This document shows positions 51,839 through 60,360 of a stretch of DNA of 64,000 nucleotides, piece by piece. This DNA is from Halosimplex amylolyticum. GTDB lineage: Archaea; Halobacteriota; Halobacteria; Halobacteriales; Haloarculaceae. A program made the translations under genes and the position numbers. How positions within the stretch are numbered: position 1 is the first letter of the stretch; each line of letters opens with the position of its first letter. The stretch lies in assembly GCF_051414035.1 (NCBI RefSeq), contig NZ_JBLKNW010000002.1:868001-932000 (forward strand). Reading direction: 5' to 3'. The notes beneath the pieces were generated by a model. That model had not been told where the DNA came from. It worked only from the letters and a program-made list of their open reading frames with translations, and searched no databases.

Positions 51839-51847
51839 CGCGGCGAC

Positions 51848-52309
51848 TCAGGCGACCCCGGGCCCGGCGTCGTCCGACGAGTCGCGACGCCGGCCGAGCA
51901 GGTAGCCCGTCGCAGCACCGACGGGAGGCGCCCACCAGCCGACGGCGCCGACCGTCGTGAGACCGACGAACAGCGCGACCCCGGCCCGTTCGGCTGGCGG
52001 CCCCACCTCACCGAACAGCGCCGCAAGCGCCGTGGCACCGGCCGGTCCGAGAAACCCGGCGAGGGCTCCCGCGAGTGCCGCGCGACGCGAGGGCCGCCAG
52101 CGACGCGAGCGTTCGACGATCGCGAGCCAGCAGAGCGCTCCCGCGCCGCCCGCGCCGAGCGAGACGATCCGCAGCACTTCGGCGTCTGGCGGACCGCTCC
52201 GCGGCGGAGCGGCGGAGACCGCGAGCAGCGCCCCCGCGGCGCTGAGCGAGAAGGCGAGCCCCGCCAAGAGCGTCCACCGGAGCGCCGACGAACCGCGGGT
52301 TTCGGTCAT
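51848..52309 (-). CDS. membrane protein, four segments
   Basis: A 153-residue protein with hydrophobic stretches around residues 11-35, 45-64, 76-97 and 109-138. The chain is rich in Ala and Gly. The last residues are polar (GRRRDSSDDAGPGVA). No family is known. Its ATG (52307-52309) overlaps the stop of the upstream gene (52306-52308), so the two small membrane proteins are made together. Confidence 0.6.
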   Translation of the reverse strand: MTETRGSSALRWTLLAGLAFSLSAAGALLAVSAAPPRSGPPDAEVLRIVSLGAGGAGALCWLAIVERSRRWRPSRRAALAGALAGFLGPAGATALAALFGEVGPPAERAGVALFVGLTTVGAVGWWAPPVGAATGYLLGRRRDSSDDAGPGVA

Positions 52310-52536
52310 CTCGTGCCGGGCGACCCGCCGGTGGAGGAGTTGCCGTCGGCGCTCAGCGACCAGACGAGCAGGCCGAGCGAGGCGAGCGCGACGAAGATGG
52401 AGACGACGTAGCCGATCGTTCCGGCCTCGCCGAGGATCGCGCCGGGGAGGAACGCGGAGACGACGAGCAGCGCCACTCCCGAGAGCGTCCCGGCCATGGC
52501 GAGGATCAGTAGCCAGAACCGGACTGCGGGGTCCAT
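52306..52536 (-). CDS. 76-residue membrane protein
   Basis: Two hydrophobic segments (about residues 7-29 and 37-61) are followed by a Ser/Gly-rich tail. The stop overlaps the start of the next gene by four bases (TCAT on the + strand). It probably forms a pair with that gene's product. The ORF can be read farther upstream, but ATG 52536 matches the start of the hydrophobic region. Confidence 0.6.
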   Translation of the reverse strand: MDPAVRFWLLILAMAGTLSGVALLVVSAFLPGAILGEAGTIGYVVSIFVALASLGLLVWSLSADGNSSTGGSPGTR

Positions 52537-52640
52537 GCTGCGAGTCGATTCTCCCCGGGGCCGTATGAGCGTTCCGGCGGTGTCGGTTTCGGCTGTGTCG
52601 TCGGACTCGCGCCGGCCGACTCGACTGGTCCGATAGCTTA

Positions 52641-52669
52641 CCAAAACGCGGTTCAGCGAACCGTTTTGG
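52641..52669 (+). promoter_or_regulatory. inverted repeat upstream of an unknown gene, possible operator
   Basis: CCAAAACGcgGTTC and GAACCGTTTTGG form a near-perfect palindrome with three central bases (AGC); the left arm has two extra bases (CG). It lies 24-52 bp before the ATG at 52693, where a promoter would sit. The T-rich right arm could serve as a poor TATA region. Confidence 0.5.
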
Positions 52670-52692
52670 CGGTGGCGGTCCCCCTGTCCGAC

Positions 52693-53817
52693 ATGTCGAA
52701 CGAGCGACCGGGCGGCGGGACGGACTGGCGCACCGCCGGCGAGTGGATCCGACTGACAGACGTCGAGGCGGTCCAGTCGCCGCGAGAGACGACGTTCGCG
52801 GACGCGCAGGCCGGCGCGAACTTCGTCGTCTTCGAACCGGGCTGGCTCCCCGGGGATTGTGAACTCGCTGAGACGACGTTCCGGCCGGAGCAGCCGCCGG
52901 GCCGACCGGAGGGCGTCGACGCCGCGGAGATCGGGCAGACGCCGTGGAGTGACGGGAACCCGTGCGCGCTCCGGGCCGTCGTCGAGGGCGACGACCGGCG
53001 ACTGCGGATCAAGGAGTTCCTCTACGACTGGGCGCCGCCCGCGGCGAGCGTCGCGCCGCTGTGGGGATCCGAAGACCCGACCCCCGTCGACGCGGGCGAC
53101 GCTGTGGGATTCCTCGGCACCGACTACAAGGACAACGGCGGCGCCTGCGTCCAGCGGGCGCGCACGCAGGTCGAGGTGTCGGTCCTCGACGGCGAGTTCG
53201 CCGCCGAGGAACTCGAAGCCCTGCTGGACGGGCTGGAACCGGCGACCGACCCGGTGTCGCGGGACTCGGAGGCGACGGCCGTCCGGCAGGTCCCGTTCCA
53301 CCGACTGAACTACTGGGCGCGCTACCGATACGAGTCGGTGGGCGTGCCCCACGGGCTCTGGGACCACGGAATCGCGCGACCGTACCACGAGAGCGTCCCG
53401 TGCTCGTCCGCGGCGCTGGGCGATGCGGAGCCGCGACTGCTCGGCCCGGCCGAGGGCGGCGTCGGCGCGGCGTTCGCCCTCGACTCGGCTGTGACGTTCC
53501 CCGAGGCCGACGCCGTCGAGGCCGTCTACCGCCACGAAGCGAACGGGAGCGACCACCTGTGGATCACCGCGGCGGCCCCGGACAGCGCGCTCGCCCCCGA
53601 GTTGCCGCCCGAACCGGCGGACCAGCCCGCGGCGGTGCGCGAGGCGGTCGAGTTGCGGGGGACGACGGTCCACTACGCGGCGCTGACCGAGGACGACGGT
53701 GCGTGGGAAGCAGTCTGGACCGGGGACGGCGTCACCTACGCCGTCGTCGCGGGCGCGTCGCGAGCGCTGGATGGCGAGACGTTCCGGTCGCTGGTCGACG
53801 GACTGGAACCCGCCTGA
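52693..53817 (+). CDS. two-domain protein of unknown function
   Basis: A 374-residue soluble acidic protein with an internally repeated plan. Each half has a strand-rich region ending in a similar phrase: EFAAEELEALLDGLEPA near residue 190 and LDGETFRSLVDGLEPA at the C-terminus. That suggests duplication of a roughly 180-residue unit. The DGLEPA endings recur in haloarchaeal secreted or surface lipoproteins, but no signal peptide is seen here. ATG at 52693 is chosen over 52666 because of the palindrome directly upstream. No function is known. Confidence 0.6.
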   Translation: MSNERPGGGTDWRTAGEWIRLTDVEAVQSPRETTFADAQAGANFVVFEPGWLPGDCELAETTFRPEQPPGRPEGVDAAEIGQTPWSDGNPCALRAVVEGDDRRLRIKEFLYDWAPPAASVAPLWGSEDPTPVDAGDAVGFLGTDYKDNGGACVQRARTQVEVSVLDGEFAAEELEALLDGLEPATDPVSRDSEATAVRQVPFHRLNYWARYRYESVGVPHGLWDHGIARPYHESVPCSSAALGDAEPRLLGPAEGGVGAAFALDSAVTFPEADAVEAVYRHEANGSDHLWITAAAPDSALAPELPPEPADQPAAVREAVELRGTTVHYAALTEDDGAWEAVWTGDGVTYAVVAGASRALDGETFRSLVDGLEPA

Positions 53818-53850
53818 CTCAGAACGGGCCTGCGACGGTGCGGTCGCCCC

Positions 53851-54864
53851 TCAGAACAGGTCGTCGGCTTTCAGTTCGGAGACGACCTCCCGGACGCGCT
53901 GGGCCTGCCGTTTCGGGACAACGAGCGTGCGGTCGCCGTAGGAGGCCACCACGAGGTCCTCGACGCCGACGACGCTGACGTGGCCGTCGGTGGCGACGAC
54001 GGTGTTCTCTGCGTCCACGGTGAGCGCGTCGCCGAGGGTGACGTTCCCGTCCGCGTCTGCGTCGAGGACGCGCTCGATGGCGTCCCACGCGCCCAGGTCG
54101 TCCCACTCGAAGGTCGCGGGCACCAGCGCCGCGTGCTCGGTGGTCTCCATGACGGCGTAGTCGACGCTGACCGGATCGACGGCCGCGAACCCGCGCTCGG
54201 GGTCGCCGTCGTCCAGGGCCTCGACGAGGGGAGCGAGCGCCGTCTCGGCGGCCTCGCGGAGGAAGGCGTCGGGCGTCCAGGCGAACATGCCGGCGTTCCA
54301 GTAGTAGCCGTGGTGGCGGTAGCGCATGGCCGCCCCCTGGTCGGGTTTCTCGGTGAATTTCTCGACGGGGTAGTAGGTACGACCCGCGTCGGTCTGTCGC
54401 TCGTCGCCCGGTTTGACGTAGCCGTAACCGGTCTCCGGGCGGGTGGGTTCGACGCCGACGGTCACCAGCGACTCGGTCTCGGCGGCGACCGCCGCGGCGT
54501 CGGTCAGGGTGCCGGCGAAGTCGCCCTCGACGTGGTGGTCGCTGGGGAGGCAGACGAGCGTGCAGTCGCCGACCTGCTCGCGGACGCGGTGGGCCGCGTA
54601 GGTCAGCGCCGGGCCGGTGTCCTTCGGTTCGGGTTCGGTGAGGACGGCGGCGTTCGGCGCGTGCTCGCGGACCTGGTCGGCCAGGTCGGGCCGGGTGAGG
54701 ACGTACACCTCGTCGGCGAAGCCGGCGCGGTCGACCGTGTCGGCGAGCAGCGACTGGTCGCCGCCGAACGAGAGGAACTGCTTCGGGCGGTCGCTCCGGC
54801 TCGCGGGGTAGAGCCGGGTGCCGGTGCCGCCGGCGAGGACGACTGCGACGATGGGCTCGGTCAC
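53851..54864 (-). CDS. mannose-1-phosphate guanylyltransferase-like sugar nucleotidyltransferase
   Basis: A 337-residue enzyme making GDP-mannose (or a related NDP-sugar) from sugar-1-phosphate and NTP. The signature VVLAGGTGTRLYPASRSDRP ending in KQF at 8-30 holds the nucleotide. LPSDHHVEGDFAGTL, ETGYGYVKPGD, VEKFTEKPD, YYWNAGMFAW and FEWDDLGAWD are the standard blocks of ManC-type proteins. It lacks the isomerase domain of bifunctional ManC, giving the short form. The product would feed protein glycosylation. The start is GTG 54864. Confidence 0.92.
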   Translation of the reverse strand: MTEPIVAVVLAGGTGTRLYPASRSDRPKQFLSFGGDQSLLADTVDRAGFADEVYVLTRPDLADQVREHAPNAAVLTEPEPKDTGPALTYAAHRVREQVGDCTLVCLPSDHHVEGDFAGTLTDAAAVAAETESLVTVGVEPTRPETGYGYVKPGDERQTDAGRTYYPVEKFTEKPDQGAAMRYRHHGYYWNAGMFAWTPDAFLREAAETALAPLVEALDDGDPERGFAAVDPVSVDYAVMETTEHAALVPATFEWDDLGAWDAIERVLDADADGNVTLGDALTVDAENTVVATDGHVSVVGVEDLVVASYGDRTLVVPKRQAQRVREVVSELKADDLF

Positions 54865-54903
54865 GTGCGTGTGGTCGGCCTCGCGGAAAAAATAGCCGCG
54901 GGT

Positions 54904-55428
54904 TCAGTCGTCGGTGCGCTCGTCGACGTCGAATTGGCTGACGGTGATCTCCGCGGGGTCGCCGTCACGCGGCGTCCGCTCGCGGACGTCGATACGGCCG
55001 ACGCCGTCCTCCGTCGTCGTCGCCACTCTCGCGGTCCCGCCGACCGAGAGCGCGTCGAACGTCTCGCGGTCCACGACGCCGTTCGCGGGAGTCTCGCCGT
55101 CCTCTGGGACGACGTTGACGCTGTACCTGACGGACACGAACTCGTCGGAGAGCCGCTCGTGCGCCGCCGCGGCAACGGACAGCGTTCCGCGTTCGACGGC
55201 TCCGTCGACGTGTTCGGGGTCGTACTCGCCGTGGATCAGGTCGCGGTCGGGCTCGAACGCCAGCAGCGCGAGGGCCGTCTCGACCGGCTCCCCGACCCGT
55301 CGTGGGACCGCGACCGTGACTCGCTTCCGGGCGACGACGCCGCTGGTCGTCGGGTCGGCGCTACAGCCCGCGATCAGCCCGGTCGCGACGGTTCCGACTC
55401 CCGCGAGGAGTCTGCGTCTGGAGGGCAT
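54904..55428 (-). CDS. Tat-type lipoprotein of unknown function
   Basis: A 174-residue protein. Twin-Arg SRRRLLAGVG and lipobox IAGC (Cys22) give lipid anchoring after Tat export. The mature part is a small beta-rich domain with VTVAVPRRVGEPVETAL and RYSVNVVPEDG. It lies 39 bp upstream of the sugar nucleotidyltransferase gene on the same strand. Function unknown. Confidence 0.7.
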   Translation of the reverse strand: MPSRRRLLAGVGTVATGLIAGCSADPTTSGVVARKRVTVAVPRRVGEPVETALALLAFEPDRDLIHGEYDPEHVDGAVERGTLSVAAAAHERLSDEFVSVRYSVNVVPEDGETPANGVVDRETFDALSVGGTARVATTTEDGVGRIDVRERTPRDGDPAEITVSQFDVDERTDD

Positions 55429-55476
55429 AGTACTCCATCAGCGGGAAATCGGAAAGTCGTTACGCCGGTCTGGCCG

Positions 55477-56325
55477 TCAGCGACCGGCGAGGAACGCTTC
55501 CACTTCGTCGGCGACGCGCTCCGGCGCTTCGGAGGGGCCGCTGTGGCTGACACCGTCGAAGTCGACGAGTCGGCTGTGCGGGAGGGCGTCGTGCGCGTCA
55601 CGCGCGCTGTCGCGGAGGAACTGCGGTCCCTCCGTCCCCGTGAGGACCAGGGTGGGAACCTCGACGTCGAGGCGGTCGGGCAGTTCGTATCGCTCGACTG
55701 CGCGGTTCATCCGGATCACCTCTTCGAGGAGGTCGACGCACTCGGGCCAGACCGGCCAGTCGGCGAGCCAGGCGTCCAGGTCGTCGACCTCGCCGGCGTG
55801 GATCACCTGCTCGACGTAGCGTTTCATCGACCCCTCACGGTCGCCAGCGTCGAGCCGTTCCTGCATGCGGTCGGCCAGGTCGGCGTGCTCGGCGAACGCC
55901 TCGGGGAGAATCGCGGGCTCGTAGGCAGCGACGGCCTCGACCGCGCGCTCCCCGTCCGCCGAGAGCGCTCGCGCCGTCTCGATGGCCGTGAGCGCGCCGA
56001 ACGAGTGGCCGAACAGTATCGGGTCGCCGTCGTCGGCGTCACCGGTATCGGCGTCGTCCACGGCGTCGACGAGCGCGCGGACGTATTCGACCTCGCGGGC
56101 CAGTACCTCGTCGGGACCGGTCTCGTCGAGACTGTCGAGGCAGGTGCCGAATCCCGGCCGCTGCGGGACGACGGCGCCGAACTCCTCGAAGTGGGGGATC
56201 ACGGGCCGCCAGTACTCCCGGGGTGCCATTCCCCCGTGGAGCATGATCAGCGGCTGGCCGTCGCCGTGCCGTTCGTATTCGATCGCGGTGCCGTCTGCGG
56301 CCGTCGCGGTCTGTGTCGTCGGCAT
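55477..56325 (-). CDS. alpha/beta hydrolase
   Basis: A 282-residue enzyme. The oxyanion loop is MLHGGMAP, the nucleophile Ser is in FGHSFGA (about residue 109), Asp is the acid near LTGTEGPQFL, and His is in GVSHSGPSE. The helical lid (120-200) is well developed. The substrate is unknown. It lies 48 bp upstream of the lipoprotein gene on the same strand. A TATA-like GCATAAAAAGG lies 56-66 bp before the ATG, giving a short leader. Confidence 0.88.
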   Translation of the reverse strand: MPTTQTATAADGTAIEYERHGDGQPLIMLHGGMAPREYWRPVIPHFEEFGAVVPQRPGFGTCLDSLDETGPDEVLAREVEYVRALVDAVDDADTGDADDGDPILFGHSFGALTAIETARALSADGERAVEAVAAYEPAILPEAFAEHADLADRMQERLDAGDREGSMKRYVEQVIHAGEVDDLDAWLADWPVWPECVDLLEEVIRMNRAVERYELPDRLDVEVPTLVLTGTEGPQFLRDSARDAHDALPHSRLVDFDGVSHSGPSEAPERVADEVEAFLAGR

Positions 56326-56396
56326 GGGATACTCCGTTTGGCGGGCGCCGTGCTCCGTCCTTCTCTCAGTCGTGCGGTCCTTTTTATGCGACTCGA

Positions 56397-57137
56397 CTAT
56401 TTAAACGAGGGCTGGGCGGCTAGTCGCGGTCGATCGGCGCCGTCGACGTGCGTCTCGACGAGGTGGGTCTGGGCGCGGCGCAGGCGCTCGGAACACGACG
56501 AGGCCGAGATGCCGAGTTCGGTGGCGACGTCGTCGAGCGACGCCGTCCGCGGGATCTCGAAGTACCCCATCTCGTGGGCGGCCCGCAGCGCCTCGCGCTG
56601 CGGGCCGGTCAGGCCGTCGCCGTGCGAGTCGCCGCCGGATCCGGCGAACCGGTCGTCCGCGTCGTCACCGACGCGAGTGAGCTTCCGGAGCCGGAAGGGC
56701 GCGTTTCGCTGCCAGAAGGTGCGGAGTTCGTCGAACGCGACCCGGTCGGCGAAGCGGCCGCGCTGGATCCATCCCGTCGGCGTCGCGCGGATCAGTTCGA
56801 TGTGCGTCGGCGTCTCGTAGAGCGCGCGCAGGTCGTCGAGGTCGTCCAGGCTGTCACCGAGTTGCTCCGCCATGCTCGTCCCGGGTCGGATCGAGTACCG
56901 GCTGGCGTCGCCGTCGCGGACGATCAGTCGGTACTCGCCGACGAACGGCGTCCGATCGAACTCGGTTTCGACCGCCGCGACCGTCTGGTCGCTCCCGCGG
57001 ACGTGGGCGGTGAAGCGCGGCCGCTCGCTCATCCCGGGGCTGATCGCGAGGTCGATCTCGGCCTGGGGGACCGCCGCGGCCACGTCGACCAGCGGGAGGG
57101 CGTCACAGCCGAGTTCGTATTCGGCGACGAGGGCCAT
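56397..57137 (-). CDS. bacterio-opsin-activator type HTH regulator
   Basis: A 246-residue regulator. The first 160 residues form a beta-rich domain like that in bacterio-opsin activator family proteins (LVAEYELGCDALPLVDVAA at the start). The C-terminal HTH_10 is clear: LTGPQREALRAAHEMGYFEI, PRTASLDDVATELGISASSCSERLRRAQTHLVE. It would bind DNA via this HTH and a signal via the N-domain. It is next to the hydrolase gene, on the same strand with 71 bp between them, so may control it. Confidence 0.85.
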   Translation of the reverse strand: MALVAEYELGCDALPLVDVAAAVPQAEIDLAISPGMSERPRFTAHVRGSDQTVAAVETEFDRTPFVGEYRLIVRDGDASRYSIRPGTSMAEQLGDSLDDLDDLRALYETPTHIELIRATPTGWIQRGRFADRVAFDELRTFWQRNAPFRLRKLTRVGDDADDRFAGSGGDSHGDGLTGPQREALRAAHEMGYFEIPRTASLDDVATELGISASSCSERLRRAQTHLVETHVDGADRPRLAAQPSFK

Positions 57138-57194
57138 AGATCTGGATTCTCGTCACGTGTCAAAGACGTGTCGGAACGGGGTCCGGGTCGGCAC

Positions 57195-57476
57195 TCACCA
57201 CGTCTCGACCTCGCCTTCGCGGATGTCCTCGACGCAGCCCTGGCAGTCCTGGGACTGCGGGTCGAAGCAGTCCGGCCGGTACTCGGTGTCGAGTTCGACC
57301 GCGCGGCGCTCGGCGTACCGGCGACAGACGATTCTCGCGCGGCCGTCGTCGCCGAACGGGAGGTCCGCCTGCGTGGCCCGCTTGGCGTGTCTGTACGCGC
57401 GCTTGGCCTCGCCGACCTGCTTGCCCGCCGACCGGAGTTTCGACCTGATGATCCGCTCGATACGGTCGTCCGCCAT
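57195..57476 (-). CDS. DUF7091-like small Cys-containing protein
   Basis: A 93-residue protein. A basic helical N-terminal half (IERIIRSKLRSAGKQVGEAKRAYRHAKRA) is followed by ARIVCRRYAERRAVEL and a C-terminal Cys cluster, CFDPQSQDCQGC. It is conserved among haloarchaea as a short protein (DUF7091-like); no function is known. It lies 57 bp upstream of the HTH regulator on the same strand. Confidence 0.7.
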   Translation of the reverse strand: MADDRIERIIRSKLRSAGKQVGEAKRAYRHAKRATQADLPFGDDGRARIVCRRYAERRAVELDTEYRPDCFDPQSQDCQGCVEDIREGEVETW

Positions 57477-57905
57477 CTGTGCGTGCCTTCGGGTGGGTAA
57501 CTCTTAGCCCCGTCGGCCTGCGAGCGGTCGAATCGGGTGGAGACGGAGCGTCGAGTGCAGAAGATGGAGATGGGTTGTGAAGTGCAGGAGTGACCGACGA
57601 CACCCCGAACAACGTGAAAGCCCCGAGGCGTTCGAGGACTGCGACTCGCTGCGCTCCTCGCTCCGCTCCGGTGCTTACGTCGTCTCGTACCTCGAACGCC
57701 TCGCCCCTTTCAGTCCCACCCGACCCGACAGCACCGCGCCTCACGCCTCCCCAACCGACTGCGCTACTCGCTCACATCGTTCGCTCCGTTGCTCGTCCCT
57801 CGCACGGTGCTGTCGCGTCATGAACGCCGCGACAGCGCGCGCCACAGCAACCGCCTTTCACCGCCGCTATCCCCCTATTTTCACTTTCACTCCGCTGGCC
57901 GAGTG
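57477..57905. repeat. gene-free region with nested inverted repeats
   Basis: No protein-coding pattern is convincing in these 429 bases. There is a 12-bp perfect inverted repeat GAGGCGTTCGAG (57625-57636)/CTCGAACGCCTC (57691-57702). A second is CGACAGCACCG (57726-57736)/CGGTGCTGTCG (57805-57815). A third is GCTGTCGCG (57809-57817)/CGCGACAGC (57828-57836). Tandem CTCGCTGCGCTC-type words lie within. The arms are compatible with stable RNA or cruciform structure. The last part leads into the rpa3-like promoter. Confidence 0.7.
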
Positions 57906-57913
57906 TTTATATA
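57906..57913 (+). promoter_or_regulatory. TATA box of the rpa3-like operon
   Basis: TTTATATA lies 21-28 bp before the ATG at 57934: a strong archaeal promoter for a leaderless message. Confidence 0.7.
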
Positions 57914-57933
57914 CGGGGGCGACCAAGAGACGA

Positions 57934-58914
57934 ATGTCTCCCATCGAAAACAACGTGGAGACAGGAACGAAACAGATGACGGATTTGCGTACACAGGCGA
58001 CAGAGATACACGAACAGTTCAGTGACCAGCTCGACATTTCGGTCGACGACGTGGAGGAGCGTCTCGACACGCTGGTCAACGAGTACAAGGTCCCCCTCTC
58101 GGAGGCCCGCCGGAGCGTCACCAACACCTACCTCGACGAGGCCGGGATGGAGCGCGACGAGCTCGGCGGTGGCGGTGCCGACGGCAACGAGCAGGTCGAG
58201 ATCGCCGACGTTGACGCGCCCGAGGAGTGGGTCGACGTCACGGCGAAGGTGACCGAGCTCTGGGACGCGACCTCCGACGCGGTCGCCCAGGTCGGCCTGC
58301 TCGGCGACGAGACGGGCACGATCAAGTTCACCAAGTGGTCGAAATCGGACCTGCCCGACCTCGAAGAGGGGAAGGTCTACCACCTCCGGAACGTCGTCAC
58401 CGACGAGTACGAGGGCCGCTTCTCGGTCAAGCTCAACCGGACGACGGTGATCGAGGAACTCGACGAGGACCTCGAAGTCGGGAGCGACGACGTGACCGTC
58501 GAGGGCGCGCTGGTCGACATCCAGTCCGGGTCCGGGCTGATCAAGCGCTGTCCCGAGGAGGACTGCACGCGCGTCCTCCAGAACGGCCGCTGCAACGAGC
58601 ACGGCGAGGTCGAGGGCGAGTTCGACCTCCGGATCAAGGGCGTGCTCGACGACGGCGAGCAGGTCCACGAGGTCCTCTTCAACCAGGAGGCCACCGAGGA
58701 CCTGACGGGCATCACGCTCGAAGAGGCCCAGGAGATGGCGATGGACGCGCTGGACACGTCCGTCGTCGCCGACGAGATGCGCGCGGACCTGCTCGGGAAG
58801 TACTATCGCATCACCGGGCCGACGTTCCGCCGCTACGTGCTGGTCGACGACGTGGAGCGACTCTCCGAGCCGACTGATGCAGAGGCCGTGCTGATCAAAG
58901 CGAGGTCGATCTAA
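57934..58914 (+). CDS. rpa3: replication protein A (Rpa3-like ssDNA-binding protein)
   Basis: A 326-residue single-stranded-DNA-binding protein. An N-terminal helical region (EIHEQFSDQLDISVDDVEERL) precedes an OB fold (VTAKVTELWDATSDAVAQVG, GTIKFTKWSKS) and a zinc-finger segment (KRCPEEDCTRVLQNGRC with NEH) with a second OB-like part. Among haloarchaea this one-to-two OB fold plus zinc finger matches Rpa3 rather than the larger Rpa1. It should protect ssDNA in replication and repair. The stop TAA abuts the next ATG directly. The TATA box shows a leaderless start at 57934. Confidence 0.82.
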   Translation: MSPIENNVETGTKQMTDLRTQATEIHEQFSDQLDISVDDVEERLDTLVNEYKVPLSEARRSVTNTYLDEAGMERDELGGGGADGNEQVEIADVDAPEEWVDVTAKVTELWDATSDAVAQVGLLGDETGTIKFTKWSKSDLPDLEEGKVYHLRNVVTDEYEGRFSVKLNRTTVIEELDEDLEVGSDDVTVEGALVDIQSGSGLIKRCPEEDCTRVLQNGRCNEHGEVEGEFDLRIKGVLDDGEQVHEVLFNQEATEDLTGITLEEAQEMAMDALDTSVVADEMRADLLGKYYRITGPTFRRYVLVDDVERLSEPTDAEAVLIKARSI

Positions 58915-59544
58915 ATGGCGACGACACCCACGCGCGAGGTCGCCCGCCGCGTGTTCGCGGGCGAGTTCAACGACGCGCACTACACGTTCAAGGAGAGCGA
59001 CGACGAGCGAGCGCCGGTGTACCTGCTGCTCCCGACGGGGGCGCGGGCCAACCGCGTGTTCATCGTCGGGACGCTCATGGAGACCGAGGACGTGGGCGAC
59101 GACAGCGAGTACTGGCAGGGGCAGGTCATCGACCCCAACGGCGACCGCTACTACATGTACGCCGGGCAGTACCAGCCCGACGCGGCCTCGATGCTGCGCG
59201 AACTGGAGCCGCCGGCCTACATCTCGGTCGTCGGCAAGCCGCGCACCTACGAGACCGACGACGGCGACGTGAACGTCTCCGTCCGGCCGGAGTCGATCAC
59301 CGAGGTCGACGCCGCCACGCGGGACCGCTGGGTCGTCGAGACGGCCGAGCGGACGCTCGAACGGATCCAGCACTACACGGACCAGACGAGCGACGAGGGC
59401 GACGGCGCGGCCGTCGACGAGTACGTCGCGATGGCCGCCGAGGAGTACGACCTCCCGGTGGAGAACTACCGCCGCCAGGTCGTCGAGGCCCTCGAGAGCC
59501 TCGAAGACGAGGAAGCCGTGGCGGCCGAAGCCGGCGACGCCTGA
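58915..59544 (+). CDS. rpap3: RPA-associated protein (Rpap3-like, COG3390)
   Basis: A 209-residue acidic protein. REVARRVFAGEFNDAHYTFKE, LLPTGARANRVFIVGTLMETED, WQGQVIDPNGDRYYMYAGQYQP and ISVVGKPRTY mark the OB-fold family found next to rpa genes in haloarchaea. It is thought to work with the RPA protein on ssDNA. Its ATG directly follows the stop of the rpa3-like gene, so it is co-translated. The C-terminal helical third (WVVETAERTLERIQHYTDQ) is variable. Confidence 0.85.
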   Translation: MATTPTREVARRVFAGEFNDAHYTFKESDDERAPVYLLLPTGARANRVFIVGTLMETEDVGDDSEYWQGQVIDPNGDRYYMYAGQYQPDAASMLRELEPPAYISVVGKPRTYETDDGDVNVSVRPESITEVDAATRDRWVVETAERTLERIQHYTDQTSDEGDGAAVDEYVAMAAEEYDLPVENYRRQVVEALESLEDEEAVAAEAGDA

Positions 59545-59841
59545 GGCGCTAGCGCTCCGGGCGGGCGACCACGGATCTGCTCCACCCATCGGCCTCGGGC
59601 CGCAGTCGCCCGCCGCGGTCCGCGACCGCACGATTTCTTCGTTTGAAATAACAGGAGTGCTCGTCGATCCGACGACGGGTGACTGAACCGGCCGCTCGAG
59701 TGGAATCTGTTATCAATTATGATTCTCCCCCGTTCGTCGAAACGCACGAATCAGGCTCTCTACCGATTTATTTCGGGCTGGGCCCTGCTCGTGCCAGCGT
59801 CTGACAAATGATTAAGTGGGATGCGCTTCGAGTGGGTTGCA
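59545..59841. other. intergenic region with AT-rich promoter of the RHH gene
   Basis: No gene was found in these 297 bases. The first half is GC-rich. The second half (59700-59818) has AT-rich patches such as TTATCAATTATGATT and, at 59806-59816, AAATGATTAAG, which lies 26-36 bp before the ATG of the next gene and should be its TATA region. Confidence 0.5.
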
Positions 59842-60279
59842 ATGAGCAAGAACAAGACGATCTCCTTTCGCGTGAGCGAGGACAAGTTCGAGACGCTCCG
59901 GGAGATCGCCGACGAGCGGGATCTGTCGCTATCGGCGGTCTTCCGGGACTACGTGGACATGCTCGTCGCGCACGACGGGCAGGTCGAGGTCGTGCCGGAA
60001 CATCAGCTCAACGAGTCGAGCGCGAGCACGAGCGACACCGAGAGCTTCCCGCCGAAGGTCGAGGTGCCCAAGAGCTTCGTCCGCGAGCACGAACGCCTCG
60101 AACTCGAGGCCGAACACCTCCGCGAACAGCTCGAAGAGCACAAGCGCTACGTGACGAAACTCCGCCAACAGCTCGACGAACACGACCAGGAAGACGTCGT
60201 CCAACTCGAAGACCTCGACGGCGGCGAGGACGACGAGGAAGCCTCCTACCGCCTGGGCAACTTCGAAGAATCGGTCTGA
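59842..60279 (+). CDS. ribbon-helix-helix protein with coiled-coil tail
   Basis: A 145-residue protein. Residues 1-50 are a ribbon-helix-helix (KNKTISFRVSEDKFETLREI, LSLSAVFRDYVDMLV), as in CopG/CdrS-type haloarchaeal regulators. Residues 80-120 are a coiled coil (VREHERLELEAEHLREQLEE, RYVTKLRQQLDEHDQED). It is longer than the small haloarchaeal CdrS, which ends after the RHH. It may dimerise by both parts. ATG 59842 is preferred over ATG 59821 because conservation starts there. The next feature downstream is an IS6-type element. Confidence 0.75.
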   Translation: MSKNKTISFRVSEDKFETLREIADERDLSLSAVFRDYVDMLVAHDGQVEVVPEHQLNESSASTSDTESFPPKVEVPKSFVREHERLELEAEHLREQLEEHKRYVTKLRQQLDEHDQEDVVQLEDLDGGEDDEEASYRLGNFEESV

Positions 60280-60360
60280 GCTCGACGACCGCCGTTCTCT
60301 CCATTCTCGTCCGTCCCGCTCCTCCCGAGCGGCGTCTATCGACCGGGTGAACCGGACATC

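Noticed and set aside
53819..53870. Possible duplicated stop region of the sugar nucleotidyltransferase gene (TCAGAAC words 32 bp apart)
   Set aside because: Only about 9 bases match, not enough to separate from chance.
57577..57933. In-frame extension of the rpa3-like gene by about 119 codons
   Set aside because: It contains the palindromic region and the TATA box; the ATG at 57934 is at leaderless distance from TTTATATA.
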